Shown: positions 17,206 through 25,870 of the stretch, piece after piece
Numbering within the stretch: the first letter of the stretch is position 1
How the letters are laid out: the number at the start of each line of letters is the position of its first letter
Source of the DNA: Smithellaceae bacterium
GTDB taxonomy: Bacteria > Desulfobacterota > Syntrophia > Syntrophales > Smithellaceae
Reading direction: 5' to 3'
Length of the DNA stretch: 38,466 bases
NCBI GenBank assembly: GCA_028701435.1
Contig: JAQVQT010000001.1
Span: 1 to 38,466 of the forward strand
Translations under genes and position numbers: made by a program
Notes under the pieces: generated by a model
The model's database searches: none
Seen by the model: the letters and a program-made list of their open reading frames with translations, nothing else
Told to the model about the DNA's origin: nothing

Positions 17206-20172
17206 CTACGAGGCCGCCGCGTGGTCTTCGGCTTTTTCAACGCCGATTTCTTCGCTCAGCCGCTCCGCCAGCCGGTCCATTTTCATCCGGCGTGATCCTT
17301 TGACCAGAACCCAGTCGCCTTTGCGCAGCTTCCTTTTTAAAAAAGCCACGGTTTCCTCATCGTCCTGCAAAAACAGAATCCGTTCCTCGGCCAGCCCGCC
17401 TTCCCGCGCGCCAGCGGCGGTCGCCCGCGCAAAATCCCCCTGAAGAAAAACCGCCGCCACCCCGATGGTCGCCAACAACAGGCCGATCTTGCGGTGCATC
17501 TCCGGCGCGGCGTCGCCCAGTTCCAGCATATCGCCCAGCAGCACGAAAGCGTTGTGCGAATTCATCAGATCCCTGAGCGTCAGCAGGGCCTCCCGCACGG
17601 ATGCGGGATTGGCATTGTAGGCGTCATTGATCAGATATGCGCCGTTTTGCAGCCGGAGGATCTCCATGCGCCCGCCGACCGGCTGAAACATCGACAGACC
17701 CCGCCGGATCGATTCGGCCCCGGTACCGCAGGCCAATGCCGCCGCGGCCGCCGCCATCGCATTGTAAATGTTATGGAGGCCCGCAACTTTCATATCCACC
17801 TTGTGCGCCTGCCCGTTCATCAGAAGATGAAAACTCACCCCCCGGGCGCCGTTTCTGCGGATGTCGTTCACGCCGACATCGGCGCCGGCGCTCATGCTGA
17901 AGGTCACGCGCCGCCCGGACCATCGATCGGCCGCCTGCCGCACCGCCTCATCGTCCAGATTCACGACGGCGACGCCTGCCGAATCCATGTGCAGCCATAA
18001 ATCGCCTTTCTCCTCCCGCACGGTCTCCACCGAGCCGAATCCCGCCAGATGGGCGGGGCCGACATTGGTGACAAGGCCGATGTCCGGCGAGGCGATTTGC
18101 GTCAGCCTTTTGATTTCGCCGCGCGTGTTGGTGCCCATTTCAAGGACGGCCACATCGTGCCGGTCCGTCAGCCGGAAAAGCGTCTGCGGAAGGCCGATCA
18201 GATTGTTCAGGTTCCCCTCCGTGTGGAGAACCGTTTTTTCCTGCCGCAGAATCGAGGACAGCATTTCACGGGTGGTGGTCTTTCCCGACGACCCGGTCAG
18301 CGCGATGACGGGAATGGAAAAGCGCAGCCGGTGCGCGTGGGCCAGATCTCCCAGCGCCCGCAGCGTGTCCTTCGCTTCAACCACGCCGACCCGCTGATGG
18401 ATCGTTTCCGCATTGATGTTGCCTGCATCGGCCACCAGGACGCAGTCGGCTCCTTCTTCCACGGCCTTTGCAACAAAGGTGTGTCCGTCAAAATTCTCCC
18501 CGGCAAGGGCGACAAAAAGATTGCCGGGACGGATCTGTCTGGAATCGGTGGAAATCCCGTAAACGGTTTGATCGCCGTCTCCCGCCGCCAGGCGTCCGCC
18601 GGTCGCTTCCACCACCTCGGCCAGCGAAAACGCCGGAGACATCCGCCCCGAAAACTTCAACCGCAAAGCCTTTGCGGCAACCAGCCTATCGTCAAACGGC
18701 ACTTTTTTCGTTCCCAGAATCTGATAATCTTCATGGCCTTTGCCGGCAATCAGGATGATGTCCTGCGGTTCGGCAATCCGGACGGCGGCTTCGATTGCGG
18801 CTCTCCGGTCGGCCAGCACCGCATAGGCATGCAGGGCGGCGTCAAATTCCAGGCACTCCGGCGATACATTTCTTGTTTTCTCCCCGTCGATCCCCGCTTC
18901 AATTTCACGGATAATCTCCAGTGGATCTTCACGCCTGGGATTGTCGGACGTGACAATCGTCAGGTCGCTCCAGGTCGTCGCGATGTCTCCCATCATCGGC
19001 CTTTTGGCGCGGTCGCGATTGCCGCCGCAGCCGAAAACCGTCAGGATTCTTTTTTGCTTCAACCCGTGCAGATTCCGAAGCACCTGCTCCAGGGCATCCG
19101 GCTTGTGGGCGTAATCGACAAAAACATGAACGCCACCCGAAGGAACGACCCTTTCCAGGCGGCCGGGAACAAAAGACAGGTTTTGAATGCCTGCCGCAAT
19201 GTCCTGAGGCCCCGCCCCCAGAACCGACGCGGCGGCGGATGCGGCCAGAATATTGGACAGGTTGAATGCGCCGATCAGCCCGGAGGACACCGGTATTTTT
19301 TTCCCGTTCAGACGGATGTCCGCCTGAATGCCGCGCAGCGAAACGACTGCGTTCTCCACGCTCACCCCGCCGGCATTTTCCAGACCGTAGGACAGAGCCG
19401 GAACGGAAATTTCGCCGATCAGCCGGCGCCCCCGGGGATCGTCCACGTTAATCACGGCTTTACACGGAAGGTTTTTCCGGCTTTGGGGCAACAGCTCGGC
19501 AAACAACCTTTTTTTTGCCCGGAAATAGTCTTCCATGTCTTTGTGGTAGTCCAGATGCTCCGGGCTGAGATTGGTAAAAACAGCCAGGTCAAAGTCGCAG
19601 TCGTCAACCCTCTTCAGATCCAGCGCGTGCGACGAGATCTCGGCAATCACATGCGTGACACCGGCGCCCGCCATCTCGCTCAGAATTCTCTGCATGTCAT
19701 AAGATTCCGGTGTCGTGTTCGGAGCGGGAAAGGATTTGCCGTTGTAGCGGTAATTGATGGTTCCCAGAACGCCGCAGCGAAAACCGGCGGCCGTCAGAAT
19801 GGATTCCAGCAGATAGGACACGGTGGTCTTCCCGCTGGTCCCCGTGATGCCGATCAGCGTCAGTCGGGAGGATGGGTCGCCAAAATAATTTTTTGCGAGC
19901 GTGCCCAGCGCGCGGCGGCTGTCGGATACTTGAATGGCCGTGACCCCGTCGGGAACCTCGATGTCTTTCTGATGAACAACAAAACGCGCGCCCCGCTCGA
20001 TGGCCCGGCCGATAAAATGGTGGCCGTCAAAGGCAAGGCCCGGAATCGCGACAAAGAGCGACCCCGGGCCGCACGCCTCTGCGACATAGCAAATCGATGA
20101 AACATCGCCTTCCGGATCCGTTTCCGTCCGGACCGTCCGAACTCCCTGCAGTAATTGACGAAGCTTCATCAT
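17206..20172 (-). CDS. murE/murF: Bifunctional MurE-MurF fusion ligase
   Basis: This is one uninterrupted 988-residue frame. Residues 1 to about 505 are MurE, which adds meso-diaminopimelate to UDP-MurNAc-dipeptide. Residues from about 512 are MurF, which adds D-Ala-D-Ala. The MurE half has the ATP loop GTSGKT (111-116), the HLDYH motif, the FRAKKRLF lysine, and DNPR (410-413), the signature for diaminopimelate rather than lysine. The MurF half restarts with its own N-terminal domain (RPGNLFVALAGENFDGH), has GSSGKT at 627-632, and has VREEKGDLW with the expected carbamylated lysine. Both active sites look intact, so it should catalyse two consecutive steps. MurE/MurF fusions are known in some other bacteria. 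No stop or frameshift separates the halves. Confidence 0.95.
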   Translation of the reverse strand: MMKLRQLLQGVRTVRTETDPEGDVSSICYVAEACGPGSLFVAIPGLAFDGHHFIGRAIERGARFVVHQKDIEVPDGVTAIQVSDSRRALGTLAKNYFGDPSSRLTLIGITGTSGKTTVSYLLESILTAAGFRCGVLGTINYRYNGKSFPAPNTTPESYDMQRILSEMAGAGVTHVIAEISSHALDLKRVDDCDFDLAVFTNLSPEHLDYHKDMEDYFRAKKRLFAELLPQSRKNLPCKAVINVDDPRGRRLIGEISVPALSYGLENAGGVSVENAVVSLRGIQADIRLNGKKIPVSSGLIGAFNLSNILAASAAASVLGAGPQDIAAGIQNLSFVPGRLERVVPSGGVHVFVDYAHKPDALEQVLRNLHGLKQKRILTVFGCGGNRDRAKRPMMGDIATTWSDLTIVTSDNPRREDPLEIIREIEAGIDGEKTRNVSPECLEFDAALHAYAVLADRRAAIEAAVRIAEPQDIILIAGKGHEDYQILGTKKVPFDDRLVAAKALRLKFSGRMSPAFSLAEVVEATGGRLAAGDGDQTVYGISTDSRQIRPGNLFVALAGENFDGHTFVAKAVEEGADCVLVADAGNINAETIHQRVGVVEAKDTLRALGDLAHAHRLRFSIPVIALTGSSGKTTTREMLSSILRQEKTVLHTEGNLNNLIGLPQTLFRLTDRHDVAVLEMGTNTRGEIKRLTQIASPDIGLVTNVGPAHLAGFGSVETVREEKGDLWLHMDSAGVAVVNLDDEAVRQAADRWSGRRVTFSMSAGADVGVNDIRRNGARGVSFHLLMNGQAHKVDMKVAGLHNIYNAMAAAAAALACGTGAESIRRGLSMFQPVGGRMEILRLQNGAYLINDAYNANPASVREALLTLRDLMNSHNAFVLLGDMLELGDAAPEMHRKIGLLLATIGVAAVFLQGDFARATAAGAREGGLAEERILFLQDDEETVAFLKRKLRKGDWVLVKGSRRMKMDRLAERLSEEIGVEKAEDHAAAS

Positions 20173-20175
20173 CCC

Positions 20176-22164
20176 TCAGTTCTTCATCTCAAAAAAAACT
20201 TTGCACAGCCGATCCTCGCCCAGATCCGAACCGGGCGCGGGAACCTGCTTGGTCGCCCAGCCGTTGCCGGATACCCGAAGCTCTATCGACCGGGACCTCG
20301 CCATTTTCAACGCCTCGCGAAGGGTCAATCCTTTAAAATCCGGCATGCGGGATTCATCGTCGATCTCATTGCCCTCAGCCGCCAAATCCTCCATCAGGGA
20401 AGCATCCGCCGAAACCAACTGCAGATCATGGACCGGTTGGGGTTCAAACGCCGGTGTTTCGCGAATGTTCGTCTTGAAGCAGTTGAGAATCTGCTCGCCG
20501 ATGTTTTTAAACACCGGGGCAGCGGCCACGCCCCCCCATTTGTCTCGCTGCGGTTCATCCAGCATGACCAGAATCACCACCTGCGGATTATCCGAGGGGA
20601 AAAATCCGATAAACGACGTCCGCACCTTCTCCGAGGAGTAAGCGCCCCGCTTAAAATCATATTTTTGCGCTGTCCCGGTTTTTCCGGCTACGGCGACATT
20701 CATAATATGGGCTCTCTTTCCCGTGCCGTCTTCGGCTCCGACCACATCGGTCAGCATGATTGCCATGCGCCTGGCCGTATCGGGAGAAAGCACCCGGTGC
20801 ACGGTCTCCGGAGCGAACATCTTGACGGGCTGGTTGTTTTTATCGGTGAACCCTTTCACGACATAGGGTTTCATGAGAACGCCTCCGTTGGCAATCGACG
20901 ACAGCGCGGTGATGAGCTGAATGGCGGTGACCGAAATGCCCTGCCCGAAGCCGATGTTGGTCGTATCCACCCTCGTCCAGCTCCTGACGGGCCGCAAGAC
21001 ACCCGCTGCCTCGCCCGCTAAATCAATTCCCGTCCGGGAACCGAACCCGAATTTTTTAATGTACGAATAAAACTTTTCCCGGCCGAGCTTCTCCGCGATT
21101 TTCGCGGAGCCGATATTGCTGGAGTACTTAAGGATGTCCCGCACGGCCAGATAACCATGCTTCTTGTGATTGGCTTCCCGAATCACCCGATTGGCGACCT
21201 GATAATGCCCGTTCTCACAGTAAAAACGGTCCGACTCTTTGACGACCTTTTCTTCCAGGGCGGCGGCGACCAGAAAGGGCTTAAAAGTGGACCCGGGATC
21301 AAAGGAATCGGTGATGGCGCGGTTTCGCCAGGCCTCCGACGTCAGCCCTTTGATGTTGTTGGGATTGAATCCTTTTTCATTGGCCATCGCCAGAATCTCT
21401 CCCGTTTTCGGGTCCATGACAATCACGACGCCGCCTTTCGCTCCCTTCTCCAAAACGGCTTCCTTCAGATGCGTCTCCGCCAGATACTGGATTCGGCTGT
21501 CAATGGTCAGCACCAGATTGGCGCTCCCGCTTTTGGCGGAAGGATTATGTTCGACGTGCACAAAGAGTTTTTTGCCCTTGGCGTCCCTGGCCCAGGTCAG
21601 TTTTTCCGGCGTTCCCCGCAAATAGGTCTCATATTTTTTTTCCAGTCCCTCCAGTCCCTCGGCGTCAAAGCCGGAAAACCCGATCAAATGCGCCGCCAAC
21701 TGTCCGTTCGGATAAAAACGCTTCGGTTCCTTGATTAGAAAAATTCCTTCCAGGTTTGCGGATTCAACCATCAGCGCCTGCTGGGAAGAAATTTTTCTGG
21801 CCAGCCAGCAGAAGCTCTTCGGCTCCGAAATCTTTTTCAGCACGGCCGACGAATCCAGATTCAAAATGGAAGCAATCTCCCGGGACACTTTCGTCCGATC
21901 ACTGATCCTTGTCGGGTCCGCGCATACGGAGTCTGCCAGCACCGACATGGCCAGTTTTTCGCCGTTGCGGTCATAAATCATGCCTCTTTCGGAATGAATG
22001 GGAATCGTGGTGATGTGCTGGCGAACGGCCAGTTGCTTCAATTTCTCACCGGACAAAACCTGCAGCTGAAAAGCGCGGGACAACAGTGCGATGAACAGAA
22101 TCAAAAAAATCGCCAAAATGCTGGCCAGCCGGAATTTCAGCCATTTTTTTGAGTCTGCCGCCAT
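20176..22164 (-). CDS. ftsI: Septal transpeptidase FtsI (PBP3) with a PASTA domain
   Basis: This is the class B penicillin-binding protein that cross-links septal peptidoglycan with FtsW. The 662-residue protein has one N-terminal membrane helix (LASILAIFLILFIALLS), a pedestal domain (IPIHSERGMIYDRNGEKLAM) and a transpeptidase domain. The active-site SxxK is STFK (Ser292), SxN lies near 347 (SSN), and KTG is near 494 in AGKTGTAQ. A C-terminal PASTA domain (about 604-662, starting PDFKGLTLREALKMA) follows, a feature commoner in Gram-positive and deltaproteobacterial enzymes than in E. coli FtsI. ATG at 22164 is chosen because AAGGAAG stands at proper distance; a GTG at 22170 overlaps the ftsL stop. 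Confidence 0.95.
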   Translation of the reverse strand: MAADSKKWLKFRLASILAIFLILFIALLSRAFQLQVLSGEKLKQLAVRQHITTIPIHSERGMIYDRNGEKLAMSVLADSVCADPTRISDRTKVSREIASILNLDSSAVLKKISEPKSFCWLARKISSQQALMVESANLEGIFLIKEPKRFYPNGQLAAHLIGFSGFDAEGLEGLEKKYETYLRGTPEKLTWARDAKGKKLFVHVEHNPSAKSGSANLVLTIDSRIQYLAETHLKEAVLEKGAKGGVVIVMDPKTGEILAMANEKGFNPNNIKGLTSEAWRNRAITDSFDPGSTFKPFLVAAALEEKVVKESDRFYCENGHYQVANRVIREANHKKHGYLAVRDILKYSSNIGSAKIAEKLGREKFYSYIKKFGFGSRTGIDLAGEAAGVLRPVRSWTRVDTTNIGFGQGISVTAIQLITALSSIANGGVLMKPYVVKGFTDKNNQPVKMFAPETVHRVLSPDTARRMAIMLTDVVGAEDGTGKRAHIMNVAVAGKTGTAQKYDFKRGAYSSEKVRTSFIGFFPSDNPQVVILVMLDEPQRDKWGGVAAAPVFKNIGEQILNCFKTNIRETPAFEPQPVHDLQLVSADASLMEDLAAEGNEIDDESRMPDFKGLTLREALKMARSRSIELRVSGNGWATKQVPAPGSDLGEDRLCKVFFEMKN

Positions 22165-22166
22165 GG

Positions 22167-22514
22167 TCACTTCCTTGTTTGCCTTAAAACAATCACCTGA
22201 TCCGCCGTGGGATAGGTCATCTGCAGCTCCGTCCGGGCAATGTCTTCAATTCTCTGCGGCGATTTGAGCATCGCCAGTTCCAGCTTCAATCTTTTCTGTT
22301 CTTCCAGTAAATTTTCTTTGGCGTTCAATGCCGCGGCAACATCATATTCCATTTGGGTCATCCGGATGTGTGAACCGACATAGATTACCGCGACAAACAT
22401 GATGACCAGCGCCACGACGATAAAGGTCGGATACTTCACGCCGAAGGAAGCGGCTTCGGCTTCCTTCAGGGGCCGACCCTGTGCAATAGCCTGTGTTCCT
22501 GCTGTCTGCGCCAT
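22167..22514 (-). CDS. ftsL: Cell division protein FtsL
   Basis: This is a 115-residue bitopic protein. A cytoplasmic stretch of about 28 residues precedes one membrane helix (YPTFIVVALVIMFVAVIYVG), then a heptad-rich coiled coil (LNAKENLLEEQKRLKLELAML) and a short C-terminus containing RIEDIARTELQMTYPTADQ. That architecture and its place between rsmH and ftsI identify FtsL, which works with FtsB and FtsQ to activate FtsWI. Sequence conservation in this family is low, so context carries much of the call. Confidence 0.88.
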   Translation of the reverse strand: MAQTAGTQAIAQGRPLKEAEAASFGVKYPTFIVVALVIMFVAVIYVGSHIRMTQMEYDVAAALNAKENLLEEQKRLKLELAMLKSPQRIEDIARTELQMTYPTADQVIVLRQTRK

Positions 22515-22515
22515 C

Positions 22516-23457
22516 TTAAAGCCTCTCTGCCACGCGCAATTTTGCGCTGCGGGCCCGCGGGTTTCTCCGGATTTCCTCCGGAGAAGGCGTCACCGCTTTG
22601 CGGGTTAAAACTTTTACAACGGCCTGTTTGTGACAGATACAGTAGGGAATATCTTTGGGGCAGACACAGGCCGCCGCCAGGTCAAGAAAGGTATGCTTCA
22701 CGATCCGGTCCTCCAGGGAGTGAAACGAAATCACCCCCAGGCGGCCGCCGGCCGAAAGGGCGGCGACGGCGGCTTCAATGCCCGGAACAATGACCTCCAG
22801 TTCGCGGTTGACGGCAATCCGGATCGCCTGAAAAGTTCGCGTGGCGGGATGAATTTTCTGATGCTTCATGCTTTGCGGCATCACCTGCACGATCAGCTGC
22901 GCCAGTTCCGCCGTGGTTTCGATCGGCGAAGCCTGCCTTCTTCTGACGATTGCCCTGGCGATTCTCGCAGCCATCTTTTCTTCTCCGTACAACCGGATCA
23001 CCTTTTCCAGTTCGGACGGTGTGAAACTATTGACAATGTCATAAGCGCGAAGCGTTTCATCCCGGTCCATTCGCATATCCAGCGGCGCCGACTGGCCAAA
23101 ACTGAACCCTCTGTGCGCCGCATCCAGTTGATGAGAGGAAACCCCCAAATCCAAAATCACACCGTCTACTTTTTCAATGTCGAGCCCGCCCAGCACAGAG
23201 GCCAGATCGGCAAAGTTCCCCTTGACGAGCGTGACGCGCGATTGAAAAGGTTCCAGCCTTTGCCGCGCGGCCAGGATCGCTTCCGCATCCCGGTCGATCC
23301 CGATCAGGCGCGCCCGGGTGTTCTCCAGGATCGCGAGGGCGTGCCCTCCCCCGCCAATCGTGCCGTCCACATAGACGCCGGTTTTATTTCCCGCCAGCCA
23401 GGACAGCACTTCCTCTCGCATCACCGGCTCATGAGCAAAACCGGTCATCATGGTCAT
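22516..23457 (-). CDS. rsmH: 16S rRNA (cytosine-1402-N4)-methyltransferase RsmH
   Basis: RsmH (MraW) methylates N4 of C1402 in 16S rRNA using S-adenosylmethionine. The 313-residue protein begins with HEPVMREEVL and the SAM-binding motif VDGTIGGGGHALAIL. It then has GVILDLGVSSHQLD, RGFSFGQSAPLDMRMD and the late motif GGRLGVISFHSLEDRIVK, all diagnostic. Its ATG overlaps the mraZ stop by four bases. It is the second gene of the dcw run. Confidence 0.97.
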   Translation of the reverse strand: MTMMTGFAHEPVMREEVLSWLAGNKTGVYVDGTIGGGGHALAILENTRARLIGIDRDAEAILAARQRLEPFQSRVTLVKGNFADLASVLGGLDIEKVDGVILDLGVSSHQLDAAHRGFSFGQSAPLDMRMDRDETLRAYDIVNSFTPSELEKVIRLYGEEKMAARIARAIVRRRQASPIETTAELAQLIVQVMPQSMKHQKIHPATRTFQAIRIAVNRELEVIVPGIEAAVAALSAGGRLGVISFHSLEDRIVKHTFLDLAAACVCPKDIPYCICHKQAVVKVLTRKAVTPSPEEIRRNPRARSAKLRVAERL

Positions 23458-23900
23458 ATCCCCAGATCAGCCATGTAGTCGCTGAACTGGTTGATTTCTC
23501 CGCCGGCTTTTTTCATCTCCGCTTCAAACCGGTCTTTGGACCAGATCTCGATCACCCGGATCATTCCGGCCAGAATAATTTCTTTTTCCAGATTGGCATA
23601 TTCGCGAAGCGCGGGAGGGATCAGCACACGGCCCTGATTATCGAGGATGCAATCCACCGCCCCCGACATGAAAAAGCGCTGAAACGAACGCACTTCCTTG
23701 CGAAGGATGGATTGATGCGATATTTTTTCCTCGATGATGCGCCATTCGTCAAAAGGAAAAACCATCAGGTATCCATCCCAGTTGGTAATGACCATGCGGT
23801 TGTCATACTTATCCGCAAACAATTCTCGAAACCGGGACGGGAAAATAATTCTTCCCTTTTCGTCGATAGTGTGGTGATATTGCCCACGAAATACGGACAT
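23454..23900 (-). CDS. mraZ: Transcriptional regulator MraZ
   Basis: MraZ is the AbrB-like DNA-binding protein that controls the dcw operon, acting on repeats in its own leader. The 148-residue protein contains two SpoVT/AbrB half-domains, DEKGRIIFPSRFRE near the N-terminus and DNQGRVLIPPALREYANL in the middle. The start at 23900 (MSVFRGQYHHTID) is favoured by GGGGAGGACGTG just upstream and by the family N-terminus; the open frame reaches nine codons further. It is the first gene of the dcw cluster, with a strong promoter and three repeat boxes directly in front. Confidence 0.96.
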   Translation of the reverse strand: MSVFRGQYHHTIDEKGRIIFPSRFRELFADKYDNRMVITNWDGYLMVFPFDEWRIIEEKISHQSILRKEVRSFQRFFMSGAVDCILDNQGRVLIPPALREYANLEKEIILAGMIRVIEIWSKDRFEAEMKKAGGEINQFSDYMADLGI

Positions 23901-23913
23901 CACGTCCTCCCCT

Positions 23914-23937
23914 CCACAATAAGCCACTTTGCTCCAC
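23914..23937 (-). promoter_or_regulatory. Candidate MraZ operator: three GTGG repeats at 10-bp spacing
   Basis: On the minus strand GTGG occurs three times at exactly 10-bp steps (complement CCAC at 23914, 23924 and 23934), reading GTGGAG, GTGGCT, GTGGAG. The repeats sit between the -10 element and the mraZ start, covering the expected transcription start. MraZ of E. coli binds TGGGN-N5 direct repeats and that of mycoplasmas binds AAAGTG-type repeats in the same place, so autoregulation is a strong inference. Confidence 0.7.
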
Positions 23938-23944
23938 TGGCCCG

Positions 23945-23973
23945 ACTATAAAGAGGGAAAATTGCTTTGTCAA
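23945..23973 (-). promoter_or_regulatory. Sigma70 promoter of mraZ / the dcw operon
   Basis: On the minus strand a perfect -35 TTGACA (23968-23973) and a -10 TATAGT (23945-23950) are separated by 17 bases. The expected start is near 23938, giving a leader of about 38 bases before the mraZ ATG. The remaining roughly 210 bases upstream to the mltG stop hold no gene. They contain an AT-rich patch at 24131-24163 and no clear terminator. Confidence 0.8.
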
Positions 23974-24183
23974 GCAAAAAGTGAATCTTTTTTGATAATC
24001 GAATAATTGAATATCACTGAGAAAATGGGGGAACATGCGCGTTGAAGCCTGCCGGTGTGCAAAATAAACCGTCCCGGGCCACAGCGGAAGAAAATGCAAC
24101 CCCCTCAAACGCAGAAGAAGCAAAACCTGAATTTTAATAATAATATTAATTATATTGTGAAGATAGCCACAGATGGACGTCTG

Positions 24184-25239
24184 CTACCGGATGGATTCGT
24201 CCGTCTTTTCTTCGCGGTTCGTCATATTGCGAAAACGGATGGTTGCGTCATTGTGGGCCATGAGCGACGACGAAAAGAAGTGGGTGCCGTCCCCCTTGGA
24301 TACAAAATAGAGATAATCCACCTTTGCGGGTTGAAGAACCGCCTGAAAAGAATCCAGCCCCGGACTGGCAATGGGCCCGGGCGGCAAACCGCGAATCAGA
24401 TAGGTATTGTATGGGGATTCCCGTTTATAATGGGATCTCTTCACCTTTCCCTTGAAATTCTTGAGGTCGTAAACCGCCGTCGGATCACACTGGAGCGGCA
24501 TCCCTTTTTTCAAACGATTGTAGAAAACGGCCGCAATCAGCGGCTTTTCCGCAGCATATCCGGATTCTTTTCCCACCAGCGACGCAAAGGTCACAAACTG
24601 ATTGGCATTCAGGCCTTTTTGCTCGGCCTGACGGATCATTTCCGGCGAGACCCTGCTCCGGAATCGTTCCACCATGATGCGCATGATCTGCCGCGTGGTC
24701 ATGGATCGATCCAGAAAATACGTATCGGGAAAGAGATACCCTTCCACTGAAGAACCCGGAATGCTCAGGGAGGATAAGAATTCCTCATTTTGCGACAAGG
24801 CAAAAAAATCCTTTTCGTTGATTAATTTGTATTCCATGAGACGCGAGGCAACCTGCGGAAGCGAACTGTCTTCGTAAATGGTTACACGATATTTTTTGAT
24901 GTCTCCATGAAGAAGCTTGTCCACCAGCTCGGAAGGAGAAATCGTTGCGGCAAATTCATACTCCCCGGCACGAACCGATCGGGCCCCTCCTTTCACCGTA
25001 ACCAGAACATGAAACAGGAACCGGTTTTGAACCAGATCGGCGCCATGGAGGTTCTGGATGACTTTCATCAAACTGGTGCCGGTCGGAATATCCACCACAA
25101 CGGTTTTTTCTTTCGCCGAATGAATCGGCGTTACGGCATAGATGAACAGGAAGGCGCCAAACACCACGGCCACAATGACCGGAAAAGATAAAATGTAGAA
25201 TATCATTTTGCTTCTTTTTGATTTCATGAGCCATTCCAT
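24184..25239 (-). CDS. mltG: Endolytic murein transglycosylase MltG
   Basis: MltG is the inner-membrane lytic transglycosylase that cuts nascent glycan strands and is thought to terminate their elongation. The 351-residue protein has a short cytoplasmic head, one membrane helix (IFYILSFPVIVAVVFGAFLF), a LysM-like periplasmic region, and the YceG catalytic domain. The catalytic glutamate is Glu225 in LVGKESGYAAEKPLIAAVFY. Further family marks are RLKKGMPLQCDPTAVYDL and YNTYLIRGLPPGPIASPG. No strong ribosome-binding site separates the ATG at 25239 from one at 25227. It lies 42 bases downstream of ruvX and upstream of the dcw promoter. Confidence 0.95.
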   Translation of the reverse strand: MEWLMKSKRSKMIFYILSFPVIVAVVFGAFLFIYAVTPIHSAKEKTVVVDIPTGTSLMKVIQNLHGADLVQNRFLFHVLVTVKGGARSVRAGEYEFAATISPSELVDKLLHGDIKKYRVTIYEDSSLPQVASRLMEYKLINEKDFFALSQNEEFLSSLSIPGSSVEGYLFPDTYFLDRSMTTRQIMRIMVERFRSRVSPEMIRQAEQKGLNANQFVTFASLVGKESGYAAEKPLIAAVFYNRLKKGMPLQCDPTAVYDLKNFKGKVKRSHYKRESPYNTYLIRGLPPGPIASPGLDSFQAVLQPAKVDYLYFVSKGDGTHFFSSSLMAHNDATIRFRNMTNREEKTDESIR

Positions 25240-25281
25240 CCGCCAAACAACAGCGCAGCCGGCAGGCGAAATCCGGTGTTC

Positions 25282-25707
25282 TTACCCTTGTTCGCCTTTG
25301 CCGGCGTGGTCCAGATAATTTTGCAGAATCAGACAGGCCGCCAGTTGATCGACCTTTTCTTTCCTTTTCCGCCAGCGGACGCCGGCGGTCCGCAGAATGT
25401 CTTCCGCCTCTTTTGTGGTCAGGGTTTCAGGCCATTTCATCACCGGCAGCAGGCAGGTTTCAGTCAGCCATCGGGCAAACCGGTTGACTTTTTCACATTG
25501 AATGCCTTCCGAGCCGTTGATGCGCAGCGGATAGCCGATGACAATTTTCTGAACCGAGTAATCGAGGATGCACCGACGTAATATTTCCAAATCATTTTTC
25601 CTGGTTTTGCGAATCAGCGTGGGCAGCCCCTGGGCCGTCAGGCCCAACTCGTCGCTGACGGCCAAACCGATTCGCTTTTCACCATAATCCACACCCAGAA
25701 TGCGCAA
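25282..25707 (-). CDS. ruvX: Putative Holliday junction resolvase / pre-16S rRNA nuclease RuvX (YqgF)
   Basis: This is a 141-residue RNase H-fold protein. The first strand carries the metal-binding aspartate in ILGVDYGEKRIGLAVSD, followed by IVIGYPLRINGSEG and, near the C-terminus, KEKVDQLAACLILQNYL with the last acidic residue. In E. coli YqgF matures the 5' end of 16S rRNA; a recombination role is suggested by the fold. The first codon is TTG (complement CAA at 25705-25707), preceded by AGAGGTGATC. It is transcribed divergently from selB and probably together with mltG. Confidence 0.93.
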   Translation of the reverse strand: MRILGVDYGEKRIGLAVSDELGLTAQGLPTLIRKTRKNDLEILRRCILDYSVQKIVIGYPLRINGSEGIQCEKVNRFARWLTETCLLPVMKWPETLTTKEAEDILRTAGVRWRKRKEKVDQLAACLILQNYLDHAGKGEQG

Positions 25708-25726
25708 AGATCACCTCTTGCTTGTT

Positions 25727-25755
25727 TTTCTAACAATTCCGCATTGCATTTTCAA
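25727..25755 (-). promoter_or_regulatory. Candidate promoter of ruvX-mltG
   Basis: On the minus strand TTGAAA (complement 25750-25755) and TAGAAA (25727-25732) are 17 bases apart. The expected start is near 25720, about 13 bases before the TTG start codon, so the leader would be very short. Confidence 0.4.
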
Positions 25756-25786
25756 GCAGTAAATCATGATCGTTCCGAAGGCACGG

Positions 25787-25816
25787 TTGCCTGTATAAAT
25801 ATCAGGTTGTTAAAAT
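25787..25816 (+). promoter_or_regulatory. Candidate promoter of selB
   Basis: TTGCCT at 25787-25792 and TAAAAT at 25811-25816 are 18 bases apart. They lie about 55 bases before the selB ATG in the 163-base divergent gap with ruvX. Confidence 0.4.
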
Positions 25817-25870
25817 GATGGGAGTTTGTTATTTGAAGCTATCTTGAACAGCAAACCAGCGGGAAGAAAC

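Noticed and set aside
18049..20100. A 683-codon open frame on the + strand opposite murEF
   Set aside because: It is antisense to a well-defined two-domain enzyme, has a low-complexity Arg/Gly/Gln-rich translation with no recognisable domain, and arises from the GC-rich codon pattern of the real gene.
24131..24163. AT-rich patch between mltG and the mraZ promoter as an origin or UP element
   Set aside because: It is about 160 bases upstream of the -35, too far for an UP element, and there are no DnaA-box-like repeats.
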